Shown: positions 1-10,508, counted from the first letter of the stretch. The stretch is 64,000 nt of DNA from an uncultured Lachnospiraceae bacterium (GCA_949878435.1 CATLAK010000001.1:186001-250000), one strand, 5' to 3'. A program made the numbers and translations. The notes: generated from the sequence alone by a model not told the origin.

Positions 1-15
1 GACAAGGAGATAAAA

Positions 16-1278
16 ATGAATGTAAAAGCAAAAAATCAATTCTATCTGGGCGCATTCTGCGCTATTATTGGAGCCTTTACGGGGGCAATAATATGGATTT
101 TCTTGAAAGCGATGTCTATGGGGACTTCTTTGATCTGGGAATGGCTCCCGGGCAGAATCCAGATTCCTTTTTATACGATTATCGTCTGTGTCTTAGGCGG
201 TCTGGTAATCGGCATCTTCAGAAAAATGTTCGGCGATTATCCCGAAGAGCTCTCCACCGTCCTCGGCAAAATGAAAGCAGATAAGCGCTATGAATACCGG
301 AATATGCTCGTGCTGCTCATTGCAGCGCTCCTGCCGCTGTTAATCGGAAGCAGCGTGGGACCGGAAGCAGGGCTTACAGGAATCATTGTGGGATTATGCT
401 GCTGGGCAGGTGAGAACCTCAAATTTGCCCGCAAACATGCCAAAGAATACTCCGATGTCGGTATGGCTGTCACCCTGGGCGTACTATTTCATTCTCCCCT
501 CTTCGGTATCTTTGCGGTGGAAGAAGAAAGTCAGGACAGGGAAATCCCTGCGCTGACTAAAACCTCTAAAGTATTGGTCTACGGACTTGCCCTTGCCGCA
601 GGCAGCGGCACCTATCTTCTCTTGTCTGCCCTGTTCGGTGCCGGAATGGAGGGCTTCCCCTCTTTTCCTGCGGCAGAACCTGCCCATAGAGATTATCTGA
701 TGATTCTCCCTTACATTATAAGCGGCTGCTTACTTGCCCTTTTTTATCAGTTCACCCACCACGCGTGTCAATTTCTTGCCCTGAAACTCCCTGCCATCAT
801 ACGGGAAACCCTCGGCGGGCTCATGCTTGGAGTCACAGGCTTCTTCCTTCCTGTCATTATGTTTTCCGGGGAAGAACAGATGAGCACTCTGATGACACAC
901 CCTTTTGACTACCTTCCATGGTGCCTGATCGGAATCGCTTTTTTGAAGGTTCTGCTCACCAATATATGCATCCAGTCAGGATTAAGGGGCGGACATTTCT
1001 TTCCTGTCATTTTTGCCGGCGTCTGTCTCGGCTATGGAATTGCAGGGCTTACATTCCCGGGAAGCAGCGAGCATGTTGTATTTGCCGCCGCGATTGTTAC
1101 CGCCTCTCTTTTAGGCGGCATCATGAAAAAGCCTTTTGCCGTAACCATGCTCCTGTTCCTGTGTTTCCCTGTCAAAATGTTTGTGTGGATCTTTCTTGCA
1201 GCGGCAGTTGGCAGTAAAGCAGGTTCTCTGGCAGACGCTGTCGCGCTTTTCAATCCAGCCGATTGTAATAAAAAGTGA
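16..1278 (+). CDS. ClC-family chloride channel/transporter
   Basis: Integral membrane protein of 420 residues with repeated hydrophobic segments over its whole length. Two ClC signature regions are visible: GSSVGPEAGLTG near residue 111 (equivalent of the GREGP loop) and GLRGGHFFPVIFAG near residue 323 (equivalent of the GxFxP loop), both of which line the anion path in this family. A cytosolic CBS tail is absent, as in many bacterial forms. The start at 16 has an AAGGAG site 6 bases upstream. I cannot tell channel from H+/Cl- antiporter. It converges with the next gene, leaving only 6 bases between the stops. Confidence 0.85.
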   Translation: MNVKAKNQFYLGAFCAIIGAFTGAIIWIFLKAMSMGTSLIWEWLPGRIQIPFYTIIVCVLGGLVIGIFRKMFGDYPEELSTVLGKMKADKRYEYRNMLVLLIAALLPLLIGSSVGPEAGLTGIIVGLCCWAGENLKFARKHAKEYSDVGMAVTLGVLFHSPLFGIFAVEEESQDREIPALTKTSKVLVYGLALAAGSGTYLLLSALFGAGMEGFPSFPAAEPAHRDYLMILPYIISGCLLALFYQFTHHACQFLALKLPAIIRETLGGLMLGVTGFFLPVIMFSGEEQMSTLMTHPFDYLPWCLIGIAFLKVLLTNICIQSGLRGGHFFPVIFAGVCLGYGIAGLTFPGSSEHVVFAAAIVTASLLGGIMKKPFAVTMLLFLCFPVKMFVWIFLAAAVGSKAGSLADAVALFNPADCNKK

Positions 1279-1284
1279 GGCGCC

Positions 1285-1599
1285 CTAATTCTCCTCTTCC
1301 TCTGCATATTCCTCGGTCTGTGCGGACGCTGTTTCCGTAGGCTGCTCCTCTAGTTTATGTCCGGTATCCTCTTCTTTTTTGGAGGATGCCTGCGTTTCTT
1401 GCTTTGTTACCTTCTGATACATGATTGCAGTATAAATTAAGATTGCTGCTCCGGCAATGACAAAGAAAATACTGAAGATCAATGCCACCCAATAATTCTC
1501 GCCCCCATTATCCATCCTTCCTCCAAATAGCTGATATGCCAGATACAAAAGATATCCCCCGGCTAACGCATAAAAAGCTGCTTGTCCTTTACTTCTCAT
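1285..1599 (-). CDS. Small two-TM membrane protein, unknown function
   Basis: A 104-residue protein with two hydrophobic segments (about residues 8-25 and 38-60) and a highly acidic, Glu/Thr-rich C-terminal tail that is probably cytoplasmic. I do not recognise a family. It sits 10 bases downstream of cutC on the same strand and is probably co-transcribed with it. An in-frame start with GGAGGAGAA upstream supports it as a real gene. Confidence 0.6.
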   Translation of the reverse strand: MRSKGQAAFYALAGGYLLYLAYQLFGGRMDNGGENYWVALIFSIFFVIAGAAILIYTAIMYQKVTKQETQASSKKEEDTGHKLEEQPTETASAQTEEYAEEEEN

Positions 1600-1609
1600 T
1601 TCTCCTCCT

Positions 1610-2389
1610 TTATCCTTCCATTGATGTCTTGGCGCCGAAATAATCTGTCAGCACCTTCTTTGCCTGCGCCACGATTTTACTGTCCGTTCTAAAAATGCTA
1701 TATTCGCTCATTGCCGGAAGTCCCATAGGAACTCCCTCCCTGCGATAGTGCATACGGCTTTCCAAGATTGTTTTTGCAGACAAATGATAATCTTTCACCT
1801 GCGTTTCCAAAAGGAAGCGTCCGATAACCTGCGGCGTCACTCCTGCCCCTGCCATGAGCTTTGGTCCATCTATTTCCTCACGCAGACTGCAAAGTCTTCC
1901 TATAAGCGGCATTCCTTTAAGGCAGCTGCTTTCCTGTCCCGATGTCAGTATTGTATCGATTCCAAGTGTTTTTGCCTGCTTGTAAGCCTGCAGCGGGTCC
2001 GAGCACACATCAAATGCTCTGTGCAGCGTGACCTTCATCCCTCCGGCTATTTCAATCAGCTCCCGCATCTGCTCCATATGAAGGCTGCCGTCCTCCTTAA
2101 GGCACCCAATCACGATTCCTTCAGCGCCTGCCTGCCGGAATAGCTCTACTTCTCTTTTCAACATTTCAAATTCATATTCCGTATAGAGAAAATCACCAAA
2201 GCGTGGACGCAGAAGAACACGGATTGGAAGACGCACATACTGTCTTACTTTTTCAAATAAAGCAATGCCCGGTGAGATTCCTCCTATGATAAGCGCACTG
2301 CACAATTCCAGACGGTCCGCTCCGCCTTCTTCTGCCGCCAGAGCAGATTCTACACTGTCTACGCAGCACTCCAATGTATATTCTCCCAT
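1610..2389 (-). CDS. cutC: CutC family protein
   Basis: TIM-barrel protein of the CutC family, historically linked to copper homeostasis, though the biochemical role is unsettled. The N-terminus (LECCVDSVESALAAEEGGAD then RLELC) and the segments GGISPG, VLLRPR and ILTSGQ are the conserved family blocks. I place the start at the ATG at 2389, giving 259 residues. The longer frame opens with a TTG at 2434 and adds 15 unconserved residues. A GAGAGGG ribosome site precedes the chosen ATG. Confidence 0.88.
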   Translation of the reverse strand: MGEYTLECCVDSVESALAAEEGGADRLELCSALIIGGISPGIALFEKVRQYVRLPIRVLLRPRFGDFLYTEYEFEMLKREVELFRQAGAEGIVIGCLKEDGSLHMEQMRELIEIAGGMKVTLHRAFDVCSDPLQAYKQAKTLGIDTILTSGQESSCLKGMPLIGRLCSLREEIDGPKLMAGAGVTPQVIGRFLLETQVKDYHLSAKTILESRMHYRREGVPMGLPAMSEYSIFRTDSKIVAQAKKVLTDYFGAKTSMEG

Positions 2390-2582
2390 ATTCCCTCTCA
2401 TTCCGCCGCACAAACGGCATTTTGACCAGCGCAAACTTTCTCTGATCTTTTCCTATCCATTAAGTTTAACACAAAATGATGCTATTGATAACACTCTATC
2501 TGCACAAATTGGAACTGTTATCACTTTTGATACATATTTATAGTTTATAGGATCAAGGTTTCAAAAGGAGAATATTTGATTT

Positions 2583-4406
2583 ATGGCTATCGGTTATTTG
2601 ACCATACAGGCACGCACTGCCCACGATGCGATTCCTTTAAGCGGCGCTTGGCTTAGGGTGACGGACGATCGCGGAAACAGCGTATATGAATTACAGACAG
2701 ATGAAAATGGAGAGGCTAAAGAGATCCCCCTTGAAACATTAGATAAGCGATTTTCACAAATCCCCTATTTTTCCGGTCTGCCGTACATAAGCTATAATGT
2801 ACTGGCAAGGGCTAATGGATTTAATTCCCTATATCTTTCAGATATTCCCATTTACGACCAGGAAACCGCATTTCTCCCTCTTACCCTTGTGCCCATGCAG
2901 AATATGCAGCGCAGTCCTTTTCAGACGGAGATTCCTATCGGAAAGCCTGCCGTTGCCTCGAATCAGGCGCGTGAACAGGAAGGTACCGTCGCTGAAGCGC
3001 GCGTGCTTCGTCAGGTGGCGATTCCCAATCCTATCACCGTCCATCTAGGCGCTCCCGGCACATCTGCTGCAAATGTACAGGTCAGCTTTCCCGATTATGT
3101 AAAAAATGCTGCCAGCAGTGAAATTTATCCCACCTGGCCCGACTCCTCTTTAAGAGCCAATATTTATGCCATCATCACCTTTGCATTAAACCGCGTTTAT
3201 ACAGAATGGTATAAAAACCGGGGCTATAATTTCGATATAACAAGCAGCACCGCCTATGATCAGGGCTTTGTCTACGGACGCCCGATTTATGAATCCATCA
3301 GCCGGATTGTAGATGAAATCTTTAATGAGTATGTGAAGCGCCGTGGACAGAATGCTCCTTATTTTACTTCTTTTTGCAATGGCTCCACCGTTTCCTGTTC
3401 CGGACTTTCCCAGTGGGGCACGGTCACGCTGGCAAATCAGGGACTTTCCCCCCTTCAGATTCTGCGCTCCTATTATCCCAATGATATCGAAATTGTGCAG
3501 ACGAACATCATCTCCGGCGTCCTCTCCTCTTACCCCGGCACGCCGTTAAGAGTCGGAAGCAGAGGACTTGATGTGCAGACCATTCAGACCTACCTGAACC
3601 GAATACGTCAAAATTATCCTGCTATCCCCGTCATCACAGATGAAACAGGCGTATTTGGCGACAGCACCAAAGCCGCCGTCACCAGATTTCAAAGTATTTT
3701 CAATCTGGCTCCAGACGGCATCGTGGGTAAATCCACCTGGTATAAAATTTCTAATCTGTATACTGCCGTTACAAGGCTGGGGGAACTTGACAGTGAAGGA
3801 AACACTCTTGGAATCGGAACGGTACCGCCGGACGCGGTGCTCCGCCAAGGCACATCCGGTCAAAATGTAATCACCTTGCAATATCTTCTGAATGTTATTT
3901 CTGAATATTACCCCGGCATCCCGGCTCCAGCTCAGGATGGCATTTTCGGGGACGGCACCCGTCAGGCAGTGACTGCCTTTCAGCGGGCAATGGATTTGAA
4001 TGCCGACGGTATTGTCGGTCCCCTTACATGGCAGGCATTATACGATGTATATCTGGGAATCAACCAGAATATCCCCATGCCTGGTCCTGACGGCTCCGGT
4101 TCCGGTGTTATCGAATATACCGTTCAGCCGGGAGACAGCCTCTGGCTGATTGCCCAGCGCTACGGAACCACTGTAGATGCCATCAGACGTCTGAACAATC
4201 TTACCAGCACTCTGATTGATGTAGGACAGATTTTAAAGATTCCCTCTCAAGGCACCAGACCTTATATAGAATATACTGTCCGCCCCGGCGATACCCTCTG
4301 GCTGATTTCAAGAAGATATAACACCACTGTAGATGATATCAAACGCCTGAACGGTCTTACCAGCGATCTATTGAATATCGGTCAGATATTGCGGATTCCT
4401 TCCTAA
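2583..4406 (+). CDS. SpoIID-like protein with two peptidoglycan-binding and two LysM domains
   Basis: A 607-residue cell-wall-binding protein. In order: an N-terminal beta-rich domain (about 1-110); a SpoIID-like domain (about 170-305) with SSEIYPTWPDSSLRAN and GLSQWGTVTLANQGLSP, matching the SpoIID catalytic-Glu and C-terminal blocks; two PG_binding_1 repeats (about 320-395 and 415-490, each with GxxGxxVxxxQ then FGDxTxxAVxxFQ); and two LysM repeats (about 512-556 and 562-607). SpoIID enzymes cleave glycan strands during engulfment. No signal peptide or TM segment is visible, which is odd for a wall enzyme and suggests a mother-cell or spore-associated protein. The ribosome site is AAAGGAG. 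Catalytic activity is inference. Confidence 0.8.
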   Translation: MAIGYLTIQARTAHDAIPLSGAWLRVTDDRGNSVYELQTDENGEAKEIPLETLDKRFSQIPYFSGLPYISYNVLARANGFNSLYLSDIPIYDQETAFLPLTLVPMQNMQRSPFQTEIPIGKPAVASNQAREQEGTVAEARVLRQVAIPNPITVHLGAPGTSAANVQVSFPDYVKNAASSEIYPTWPDSSLRANIYAIITFALNRVYTEWYKNRGYNFDITSSTAYDQGFVYGRPIYESISRIVDEIFNEYVKRRGQNAPYFTSFCNGSTVSCSGLSQWGTVTLANQGLSPLQILRSYYPNDIEIVQTNIISGVLSSYPGTPLRVGSRGLDVQTIQTYLNRIRQNYPAIPVITDETGVFGDSTKAAVTRFQSIFNLAPDGIVGKSTWYKISNLYTAVTRLGELDSEGNTLGIGTVPPDAVLRQGTSGQNVITLQYLLNVISEYYPGIPAPAQDGIFGDGTRQAVTAFQRAMDLNADGIVGPLTWQALYDVYLGINQNIPMPGPDGSGSGVIEYTVQPGDSLWLIAQRYGTTVDAIRRLNNLTSTLIDVGQILKIPSQGTRPYIEYTVRPGDTLWLISRRYNTTVDDIKRLNGLTSDLLNIGQILRIPS

Positions 4407-4434
4407 CTTACAAGCGCTGCCATGCTCCACAATA

Positions 4435-4465
4435 CTGCGGACAATGACTTTTGCATTGTCCGCAG
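4435..4465. terminator. Intergenic hairpin between convergent genes
   Basis: A perfect 12-bp stem (CTGCGGACAATG / CATTGTCCGCAG) with a 7-nt loop, between the stop at 4406 and the stop of the convergent kinase gene at 4470. The position suggests a shared bidirectional terminator, although neither side has a long T run. Confidence 0.55.
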
Positions 4466-4469
4466 CACA

Positions 4470-7400
4470 TCATGATTTATTTAGAATATCCTTTAAAAGT
4501 TCCATCAGCTTCCGCGTGTCGATAGGTTTTGCAATATGTGCATTCATTCCGGCATCAAAAGCTGCCTTTCTGTCTTCCTCAAAAGCATTTGCCGTCATTG
4601 CTATGATTGGAATATTGGCAAGGGCAGCATCCTCCAACGCTCTTATCCGTCTTGCTGCCTCGTATCCATCCATAATGGGCATCTGTATATCCATCAAAAT
4701 CAGATCATACTGACCATGTTCTGCCGACTTTACCTTATCCACGGCAATTGCGCCATCATCCGCCACATCCATAACAAATCCCATTTCCTTTAGGATTTCT
4801 ACTGCAATTTCCTGATTAATCTCATTATCTTCAACAAGAAGTATTTTCTTTCCGTTAAAGGAAATCTCTTCTCCAGAAATTGTCTCTTCTTTATTGATTG
4901 TAAATGGAGACTCTAAAATTTCCCTAAGTTCCGACAAGAAAATCGGCTTTGAGCAAAATGCCGTGACGCCTGCCTTTCTTGCCTCCTCCTCTATATCAGA
5001 CCAGTCATAAGCCGTCAGGATAATGATTGGTTTCCCCTCCCCGATAATCCCGCGGATGCGCCTTACCACCTCGATTCCGTTCATATCCGGCATCAGCCAG
5101 TCGATAATATAAGCGGCGTACTCATCATTCTGCTCCCCTGCCATCTTGACACGGAGCACCGCTTCCTTTCCGGAAGTCGTCCAGTCCGGTCTCATGCCGA
5201 TAATGGAAAGCATTCTCGTCACGCTGGAGCAGGTATTGAAATCATCATCCGCCACCAATGCGCGCAGTCCCTTAAGTTCTGGCACTACCTCCTGGCGCAC
5301 CGTTCCAGAACACGTTCTGAACTTTAACGCCACTGTAAAGGTCGATCCCTTTCCCTCTTCACTGACAACCGAAATCTTGCCTCCCATCATATCCACGATA
5401 TTTTTGGTAATCGCCATTCCCAGCCCGGTTCCCTGAATCCCGCTGATGGTGCTTGTGCTCTCTCGTTCAAAGGGCTCGAAGACATGGGCAAGGAACTCCT
5501 GACTCATCCCAATTCCGGTATCTTTGACCTGAAATTCATAGGAAGCCCATCCCTCAGGCGCATATTCCTTCTGCAGAATACGGACGCTCACAATACCGCC
5601 GGGTTTCGTAAATTTCATGGCATTACTCAATAAATTGAGCAGTATCTGATTCAGCCTGAGTTTATCGCACAAAATATTTTCATTGACTACATCTGCTGTA
5701 TCAATGTAGAAATCCAACTGTTTAGATGCAATGTCAGACTGCACAATCGTCTTTAAGTCATGCATAACCTCCGGCAGAGACGTTTCTTTCTCTTCGATCT
5801 TTACTTTTCCGCTTTCAATACGGCTCATATCCAGCACATCGTTTATAAGGCTGAGCAGGTGATTGCTGGAGGTGGTGATCTTTGACAGATAGTCCTGAAC
5901 CTGTTCCTTGTTGTCGATATGTGTTGCCGCTAAAGATGTAAATCCAATAATGGCATTCATAGGCGTTCTGATATCATGGGACATATTGTTGAGGAAGACT
6001 GTTTTTGCCCGATTGGCATGCTGCGCCGCTGCAAGAGCATCTTCAAGATCGATCTTCTGCTTCCTTAAGCGTTCTTCCATCTTTTTCTCATCATCGATAT
6101 CCACAAAGAGTCCCACAAAGGTAATCGGTGAGCCATCCTCTCGTCTGGACAATCTGCCGGCGGCGTGAAACCACCTTACCCCTGCATGCCTGGTCGAAAG
6201 GCGGTACTCCACATTAAATGTTTTCTCACCTGTATAATCTTTTACCGTATCCCAGTATTCCTTCAATACCCATTCCTTATCTTCCTCATAAAGTAAATCT
6301 GACCAGGACTCCATCCTGTCCGGGAAGGTTTCTCTGCTCTCATATCCAACCATCTTGCGGAAAACCTCTGACCATGTACAGGACAGCAGTTCTCCCTTCT
6401 CATCAAATTCCATGCTCCATAAACCGGAACCCATGGCAGCATGAATATTTTCCATTGCCGTCTGCTGTCTTTCCACCTGTGCAAAAGCTGCCCTTATCTT
6501 ATCTCCATCTGCTTTTTCCTGCTCTAAAAGAATACGTGCGCTCTTCCTGGACTGATGAATCAGCACCACAAACACGCCAAACATCACCACCACCGTAAGG
6601 ATGATCTGTATAATGCTGCGCTTCATCATGCCGGAACTGATGGAACTGATCTGGTCGCTGATGACATTATCCCCAATCAGAATCGTCAGCATCCAATTGG
6701 TACCCTCTACTGGAATATAACATAAGTCCTGCCTGGCACCAAGATAATTAAAGGATATCTGCCCTGCACTTCCGGTCGTAAAATCATTTTCCAGCTGTTC
6801 ATAGCTGAATTTCTCATCTATCTGTGCATCTTTAAGCATCGTAAGGAGGTTATTCCCCGCATCAAAACTGCCAAAGTCACTATTTGTCAGACCTTCGCCA
6901 TTGCGGTGATACAAGCTGCAATAAGTTTCATTATCCCCAGTCTGCAGCGTCAGGGAACTGATCATTTCATCAATATTGATCTGGATAAAACACACCTTGA
7001 TCTGTACACCCATAAACTCCACATTCTCAACAGGAGTCGCTAAAATCACCTGCTTTTTTGCCTCATAAAGATTTGCTGTACTGATCACAGGCTCTGTCAG
7101 TTCCTCCGATAGGAAGCTATATTTGCTAAGACCAGATTCCGTGCTGTGTTCCGTATAAACGATTCCGTTTTCGTTCACCAGGGCAAACCGGTCAATACCA
7201 TACAGCTTTTTAACTTTTCCAAGAAATTCCCGAAGTGTCTCCTCAGACTCTAAATCCGATTCATCCAATACTTCAAGCGCATTTTCCATGTGGGCAAAGC
7301 CATTTTTCAATTCTTCTGAAACCACCTGGGCTCTCCGTCCTGCCAGTTCCTCCAGATAAAATTCACTGACTCTGCTCACAGCCTGACTTGTCCCTTCCCT

Positions 7401-7529
7401 TGCCGTGCTTGAGACCCATATGGAAGTAAGCAGGAGAATCGATGCAATGATGCTCCCACCAATTACGGCATAAACAGCCGTCTTTCTCTTTTGTTTTTCA
7501 TTGATACCTCTGCAGCGTGATCGATCCAT
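4470..7529 (-). CDS. Hybrid sensor histidine kinase with two receiver domains
   Basis: A 1019-residue membrane signalling protein. TM segments at about 17-40 and 303-325 bracket an extracellular sensor of roughly 260 residues (Cache-like by layout). A PAS-type domain follows (about 360-480), then HisKA with phospho-His 518 in [12 protein letters not shown], and HATPase_c with N box [17 protein letters not shown] and GTGLGM. Receiver 1 (about 757-872) has Asp810 in IIDWLMPDM; receiver 2 (about 895-1012) has Asp947 in LILMDIQMP. No Hpt domain or cognate regulator is adjacent, so the output is unknown. The start at 7529 has a GGTGGAG site. This architecture is common in gut Lachnospiraceae. Confidence 0.92.
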   Translation of the reverse strand: MDRSRCRGINEKQKRKTAVYAVIGGSIIASILLLTSIWVSSTAREGTSQAVSRVSEFYLEELAGRRAQVVSEELKNGFAHMENALEVLDESDLESEETLREFLGKVKKLYGIDRFALVNENGIVYTEHSTESGLSKYSFLSEELTEPVISTANLYEAKKQVILATPVENVEFMGVQIKVCFIQINIDEMISSLTLQTGDNETYCSLYHRNGEGLTNSDFGSFDAGNNLLTMLKDAQIDEKFSYEQLENDFTTGSAGQISFNYLGARQDLCYIPVEGTNWMLTILIGDNVISDQISSISSGMMKRSIIQIILTVVVMFGVFVVLIHQSRKSARILLEQEKADGDKIRAAFAQVERQQTAMENIHAAMGSGLWSMEFDEKGELLSCTWSEVFRKMVGYESRETFPDRMESWSDLLYEEDKEWVLKEYWDTVKDYTGEKTFNVEYRLSTRHAGVRWFHAAGRLSRREDGSPITFVGLFVDIDDEKKMEERLRKQKIDLEDALAAAQHANRAKTVFLNNMSHDIRTPMNAIIGFTSLAATHIDNKEQVQDYLSKITTSSNHLLSLINDVLDMSRIESGKVKIEEKETSLPEVMHDLKTIVQSDIASKQLDFYIDTADVVNENILCDKLRLNQILLNLLSNAMKFTKPGGIVSVRILQKEYAPEGWASYEFQVKDTGIGMSQEFLAHVFEPFERESTSTISGIQGTGLGMAITKNIVDMMGGKISVVSEEGKGSTFTVALKFRTCSGTVRQEVVPELKGLRALVADDDFNTCSSVTRMLSIIGMRPDWTTSGKEAVLRVKMAGEQNDEYAAYIIDWLMPDMNGIEVVRRIRGIIGEGKPIIILTAYDWSDIEEEARKAGVTAFCSKPIFLSELREILESPFTINKEETISGEEISFNGKKILLVEDNEINQEIAVEILKEMGFVMDVADDGAIAVDKVKSAEHGQYDLILMDIQMPIMDGYEAARRIRALEDAALANIPIIAMTANAFEEDRKAAFDAGMNAHIAKPIDTRKLMELLKDILNKS

Positions 7530-7645
7530 TTTACGTCTCCACCATTCTCAATCAATTTTCCTCACATACTTCCCCCAGACAAGAACACAGCTTACCGTAA
7601 GCATACCACATAAACCGTCTTATGTAACGGATATTTTTATTTATC

Positions 7646-7701
7646 TGTAAAATATTATAACAGTCCTGTCCTTGCGGGCTGAACTGTTACAAAATATTAC
7701 A
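7646..7701. repeat. Imperfect palindrome downstream of the MATE gene
   Basis: Arms of 19 bases (7646-7664 and 7683-7701) pair except for 3 positions and enclose 18 bases holding CCTTGCGGGCTG. It lies just after the MATE stop at 7711 and may end that operon. The loop resembles part of the stronger hairpin at 12644-12774. Confidence 0.4.
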
Positions 7702-7710
7702 TATACAAAT

Positions 7711-9060
7711 TCAAGCGCTGCCAAGGCTTGAAATCTTCTTCGCACTTATCAAGGATAGCAGCAAGTCGGCTCCAGCCCAAGCAAGCACTTCTCCCCAGAA
7801 AATGCCTTCCTTTCCCACTACGCGAGTCAGAAGCAGCGCACCCATTACACGCATAAATACTTGTATCAGACTGGACAGCATGGGAATCACGGAATCTCCC
7901 ATTCCCTGAATGCAGGCTCTGAGCACATAAAGGCAGTATAGCAGAGGGAACCCAAGTGCCAGAACACATAGGTAATGATATCCCACCCTTATCATTTCAT
8001 CTGCCCCAATCTCTTGTTCTTTGATAAATAGCCCTACAATATCTCCTCCGGCAAATACCATGATTCCTGACATGATAAGAGCTGTAGCAGTTCCGATCAA
8101 CAATGCCGCGATTAGTCCGCTGCGGACCCGCCTGCCGCTTTTGCTGCCCATATTCTGTGCCGTATAGGTCAAAATGCCGTGTCCATAGGAAGTTGCTGCG
8201 ATTTCCAACAGCACATACACTTTATTTGCGGCAGCATACCCTGTCAGGAACAGGATACCGAAACTGTTTACCGTCGCCTGTACCACCAGACCGCCAATGG
8301 CGGTAATGATATTCTGCACCCCCATGGGGATGCCCATACGAATCTCTTCCTGTAGAATCCTCCGGTCAAGTACCCTGTTTCCCTTTCCGATACGGCATGC
8401 TTCAATCTTTCTTATAGCCATCAGGCAGTATCCTGCTGCCAGAATCTGTGCCAGTACCGTGCCTAAGGCTGCTCCGGCAATCCCCATATCCAGCCCCATC
8501 ACCAAAAACATATCAAATGCGATATTGGCAAGAGAAGCTATAATCATCCCATGAAGGGGCTTCCTGCTGTTCCCCATCGCCCGCAGTATGGCAGCTGCAA
8601 TATTATAAACAAAAGTAACCGGAACTCCTGCATAGAGAATCCGAAGATATGTATCCGTAAGATCGAGAACCTCAACAGGTGTCCGCAGGGCGCCCAGCAT
8701 AGGACCTATAACGATCTGGCCTGCTGCTGTAAATAGAATTGCACCTGCTGCCGCAATCCACACACCTGCATATATGGCTCTCTTAAGCTGCGCTTCCTGT
8801 TTTTCACCAAAAAAACGGGCAATCACTACCGAGCACCCCTGCGTCACTCCTGAAATCACGCCGAACATGATAAAAGTCAGCCATTCCGTCGCCCCCAGCG
8901 CTGCCAATGCATTGGCGCTCACGCACTGCCCTACAATCAGCGCATCCACAAACGTATATAACTGCTGGAACAGATTGCCCAGCATAAGGGGCATGGAAAA
9001 TGCCAGCAATAAACGCGCCGGGCTGCCTGTTGTCATATCTTTTGTATTAGCTGCTGCCAT
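7711..9060 (-). CDS. MATE family efflux transporter
   Basis: A protein of about 449 residues with twelve predicted TM segments and the MATE N-terminal block LLLAFSMPLMLGNLFQQLYT followed by the VDALIVGQ region. These proteins export drugs or metabolites using Na+ or H+ gradients. I take the ATG at 9060, which overlaps the stop of the upstream peptidase-like gene (TAATG), implying translational coupling. A TTG three codons earlier (9069) is the alternative. It is the last gene of a three-gene operon. The substrate cannot be told from sequence. Confidence 0.88.
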   Translation of the reverse strand: MAAANTKDMTTGSPARLLLAFSMPLMLGNLFQQLYTFVDALIVGQCVSANALAALGATEWLTFIMFGVISGVTQGCSVVIARFFGEKQEAQLKRAIYAGVWIAAAGAILFTAAGQIVIGPMLGALRTPVEVLDLTDTYLRILYAGVPVTFVYNIAAAILRAMGNSRKPLHGMIIASLANIAFDMFLVMGLDMGIAGAALGTVLAQILAAGYCLMAIRKIEACRIGKGNRVLDRRILQEEIRMGIPMGVQNIITAIGGLVVQATVNSFGILFLTGYAAANKVYVLLEIAATSYGHGILTYTAQNMGSKSGRRVRSGLIAALLIGTATALIMSGIMVFAGGDIVGLFIKEQEIGADEMIRVGYHYLCVLALGFPLLYCLYVLRACIQGMGDSVIPMLSSLIQVFMRVMGALLLTRVVGKEGIFWGEVLAWAGADLLLSLISAKKISSLGSA

Positions 9061-10493
9061 TATCTCCAAATCCCCACACGTTCTTCCGGCGCCACATACA
9101 TGCCGTCTGTTTCCTTGATATCATAAAGATCATAAAAGGCTTCGCAGGAACTTAAGATGGCATTCACTCTCACTTTATTAAGCGCATGTGTATCGGTGCT
9201 GATCAGGTACATCATATAACTTGCCGTATCCTCGGCTGCCCAGTTATACGTCATTTGACCGAAGGCTTCATCCAAAGCCTCTTCATCATTTCTCAGAATG
9301 GAAGAAATACATGTTATGGCACCTAAATCCGCAATGTTTTCCATCAGCGTCAGCTCGCCGTCCACTTTGGCGCCGTAACTATTCTCCCGATCAAAAAATG
9401 GCGCCTGCAGAATTGCCGCCGGAAAAACAATCTCATTATTCTGCGGATCGTAATAGGCGTTGACTGTCTGGGGTGTATCTGCCCACTCGCTTCTATCCAC
9501 CCCGTCTCCCAGCCGGTCTAACATATCTTCAATCGATACCTTCATACTTACCAGCAGATTCGACATCAGGCTTCCGCCCTCCGAAACAGGGGTAACCTGC
9601 ATCATATCTTTTGCATCCGGCCACTGATCCGGGTATCCGATTTTGATCTGCATGGTCTCAAGCTTGCGGATTGCCTTCTCCTTCGTCGCCTCGCTCATCC
9701 AATCCTGCTTTAAGATGATTGCCTCGTACTCTTCCAGAATCTGGGCAATGATCTTCTCTACTTCCTCCTTATCTTCCTGTGAAAAATGCTCTTCCACATA
9801 AATCATGCCAAAATCCCAGGGAAGCAGTTCCTGGGTCAGCTTCATCCATATTTTTTCATCCTCCCAGCTCTCTGTAATACCATATAGTGCATTCCGCATA
9901 TCACCCTGAAGTTTTACAAATGTTTCATCTGCATATTGGGCAACGTCATTGAGCATCGTAAACGTAGAATAATCCTTCAATGCTTCCAGATTTTCCTCCA
10001 CCAGAAGCGCATTGATTTTCTTTGCCTGCTCCACGTCCATCACTATGTATTTCTCCTGTCCGTCAATCCTTAAGGTTTTAAGCATCTTATCCACATCTAC
10101 GTTGGTAAACAGCTGCTGTAAGGTTTCCGCGGTATACACGTTGTATGTTTTAGACGGGTCATACCGCTGATCTATCGTCAGCGTAGATGCACAGATTTCC
10201 CGCAGCAGACGCTGGATGGAATCCGCCGATTGCTGCGCATCCGTTTCCGCCATGCCGAATGCACAGAGCATATTCTTCACATATTCCATATACATATCCA
10301 TATATTCCTGCGTATCTTCACCCTCAACATATTCTTTGCCGATCAATGTATCCGCATATGTCAGGTAGACTGCATATTGGCCAGAATCCGCCTTATCCTG
10401 TATCTTCCACCCGAAAAAAAGGAAAATCATAAAAGCTGCAACAATCCCCCACAAGATTTTTCTCTTTTTCACCGCTATTCTCCTACTATTCAT
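9060..10493 (-). CDS. M13 (neprilysin-type) peptidase homologue lacking the HExxH zinc site
   Basis: A 477-residue protein with an N-terminal membrane anchor (about 12-30). The body matches M13 metallopeptidases: VNAYYDPQNNEIVFPAAILQ (344-363), APFFD, then DGELTLMENIADLGA (378-392) and a C-terminal PEERVGIW. In M13 enzymes roughly 70-80 residues carrying HExxH lie between the PPFFD block and the GENIADLGG block. Here residue 375 runs straight into the latter, so both zinc-binding histidines are gone while the Glu of ENIAD remains. The frame is open and the ends are intact, so this looks like a clean in-frame loss and a probable inactive pseudo-enzyme. It sits between a DUF1266 lipoprotein and a MATE exporter on the same strand. 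Confidence 0.78.
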   Translation of the reverse strand: MNSRRIAVKKRKILWGIVAAFMIFLFFGWKIQDKADSGQYAVYLTYADTLIGKEYVEGEDTQEYMDMYMEYVKNMLCAFGMAETDAQQSADSIQRLLREICASTLTIDQRYDPSKTYNVYTAETLQQLFTNVDVDKMLKTLRIDGQEKYIVMDVEQAKKINALLVEENLEALKDYSTFTMLNDVAQYADETFVKLQGDMRNALYGITESWEDEKIWMKLTQELLPWDFGMIYVEEHFSQEDKEEVEKIIAQILEEYEAIILKQDWMSEATKEKAIRKLETMQIKIGYPDQWPDAKDMMQVTPVSEGGSLMSNLLVSMKVSIEDMLDRLGDGVDRSEWADTPQTVNAYYDPQNNEIVFPAAILQAPFFDRENSYGAKVDGELTLMENIADLGAITCISSILRNDEEALDEAFGQMTYNWAAEDTASYMMYLISTDTHALNKVRVNAILSSCEAFYDLYDIKETDGMYVAPEERVGIWR

Positions 10494-10508
10494 TACAAAT
10501 ACAGTCCA

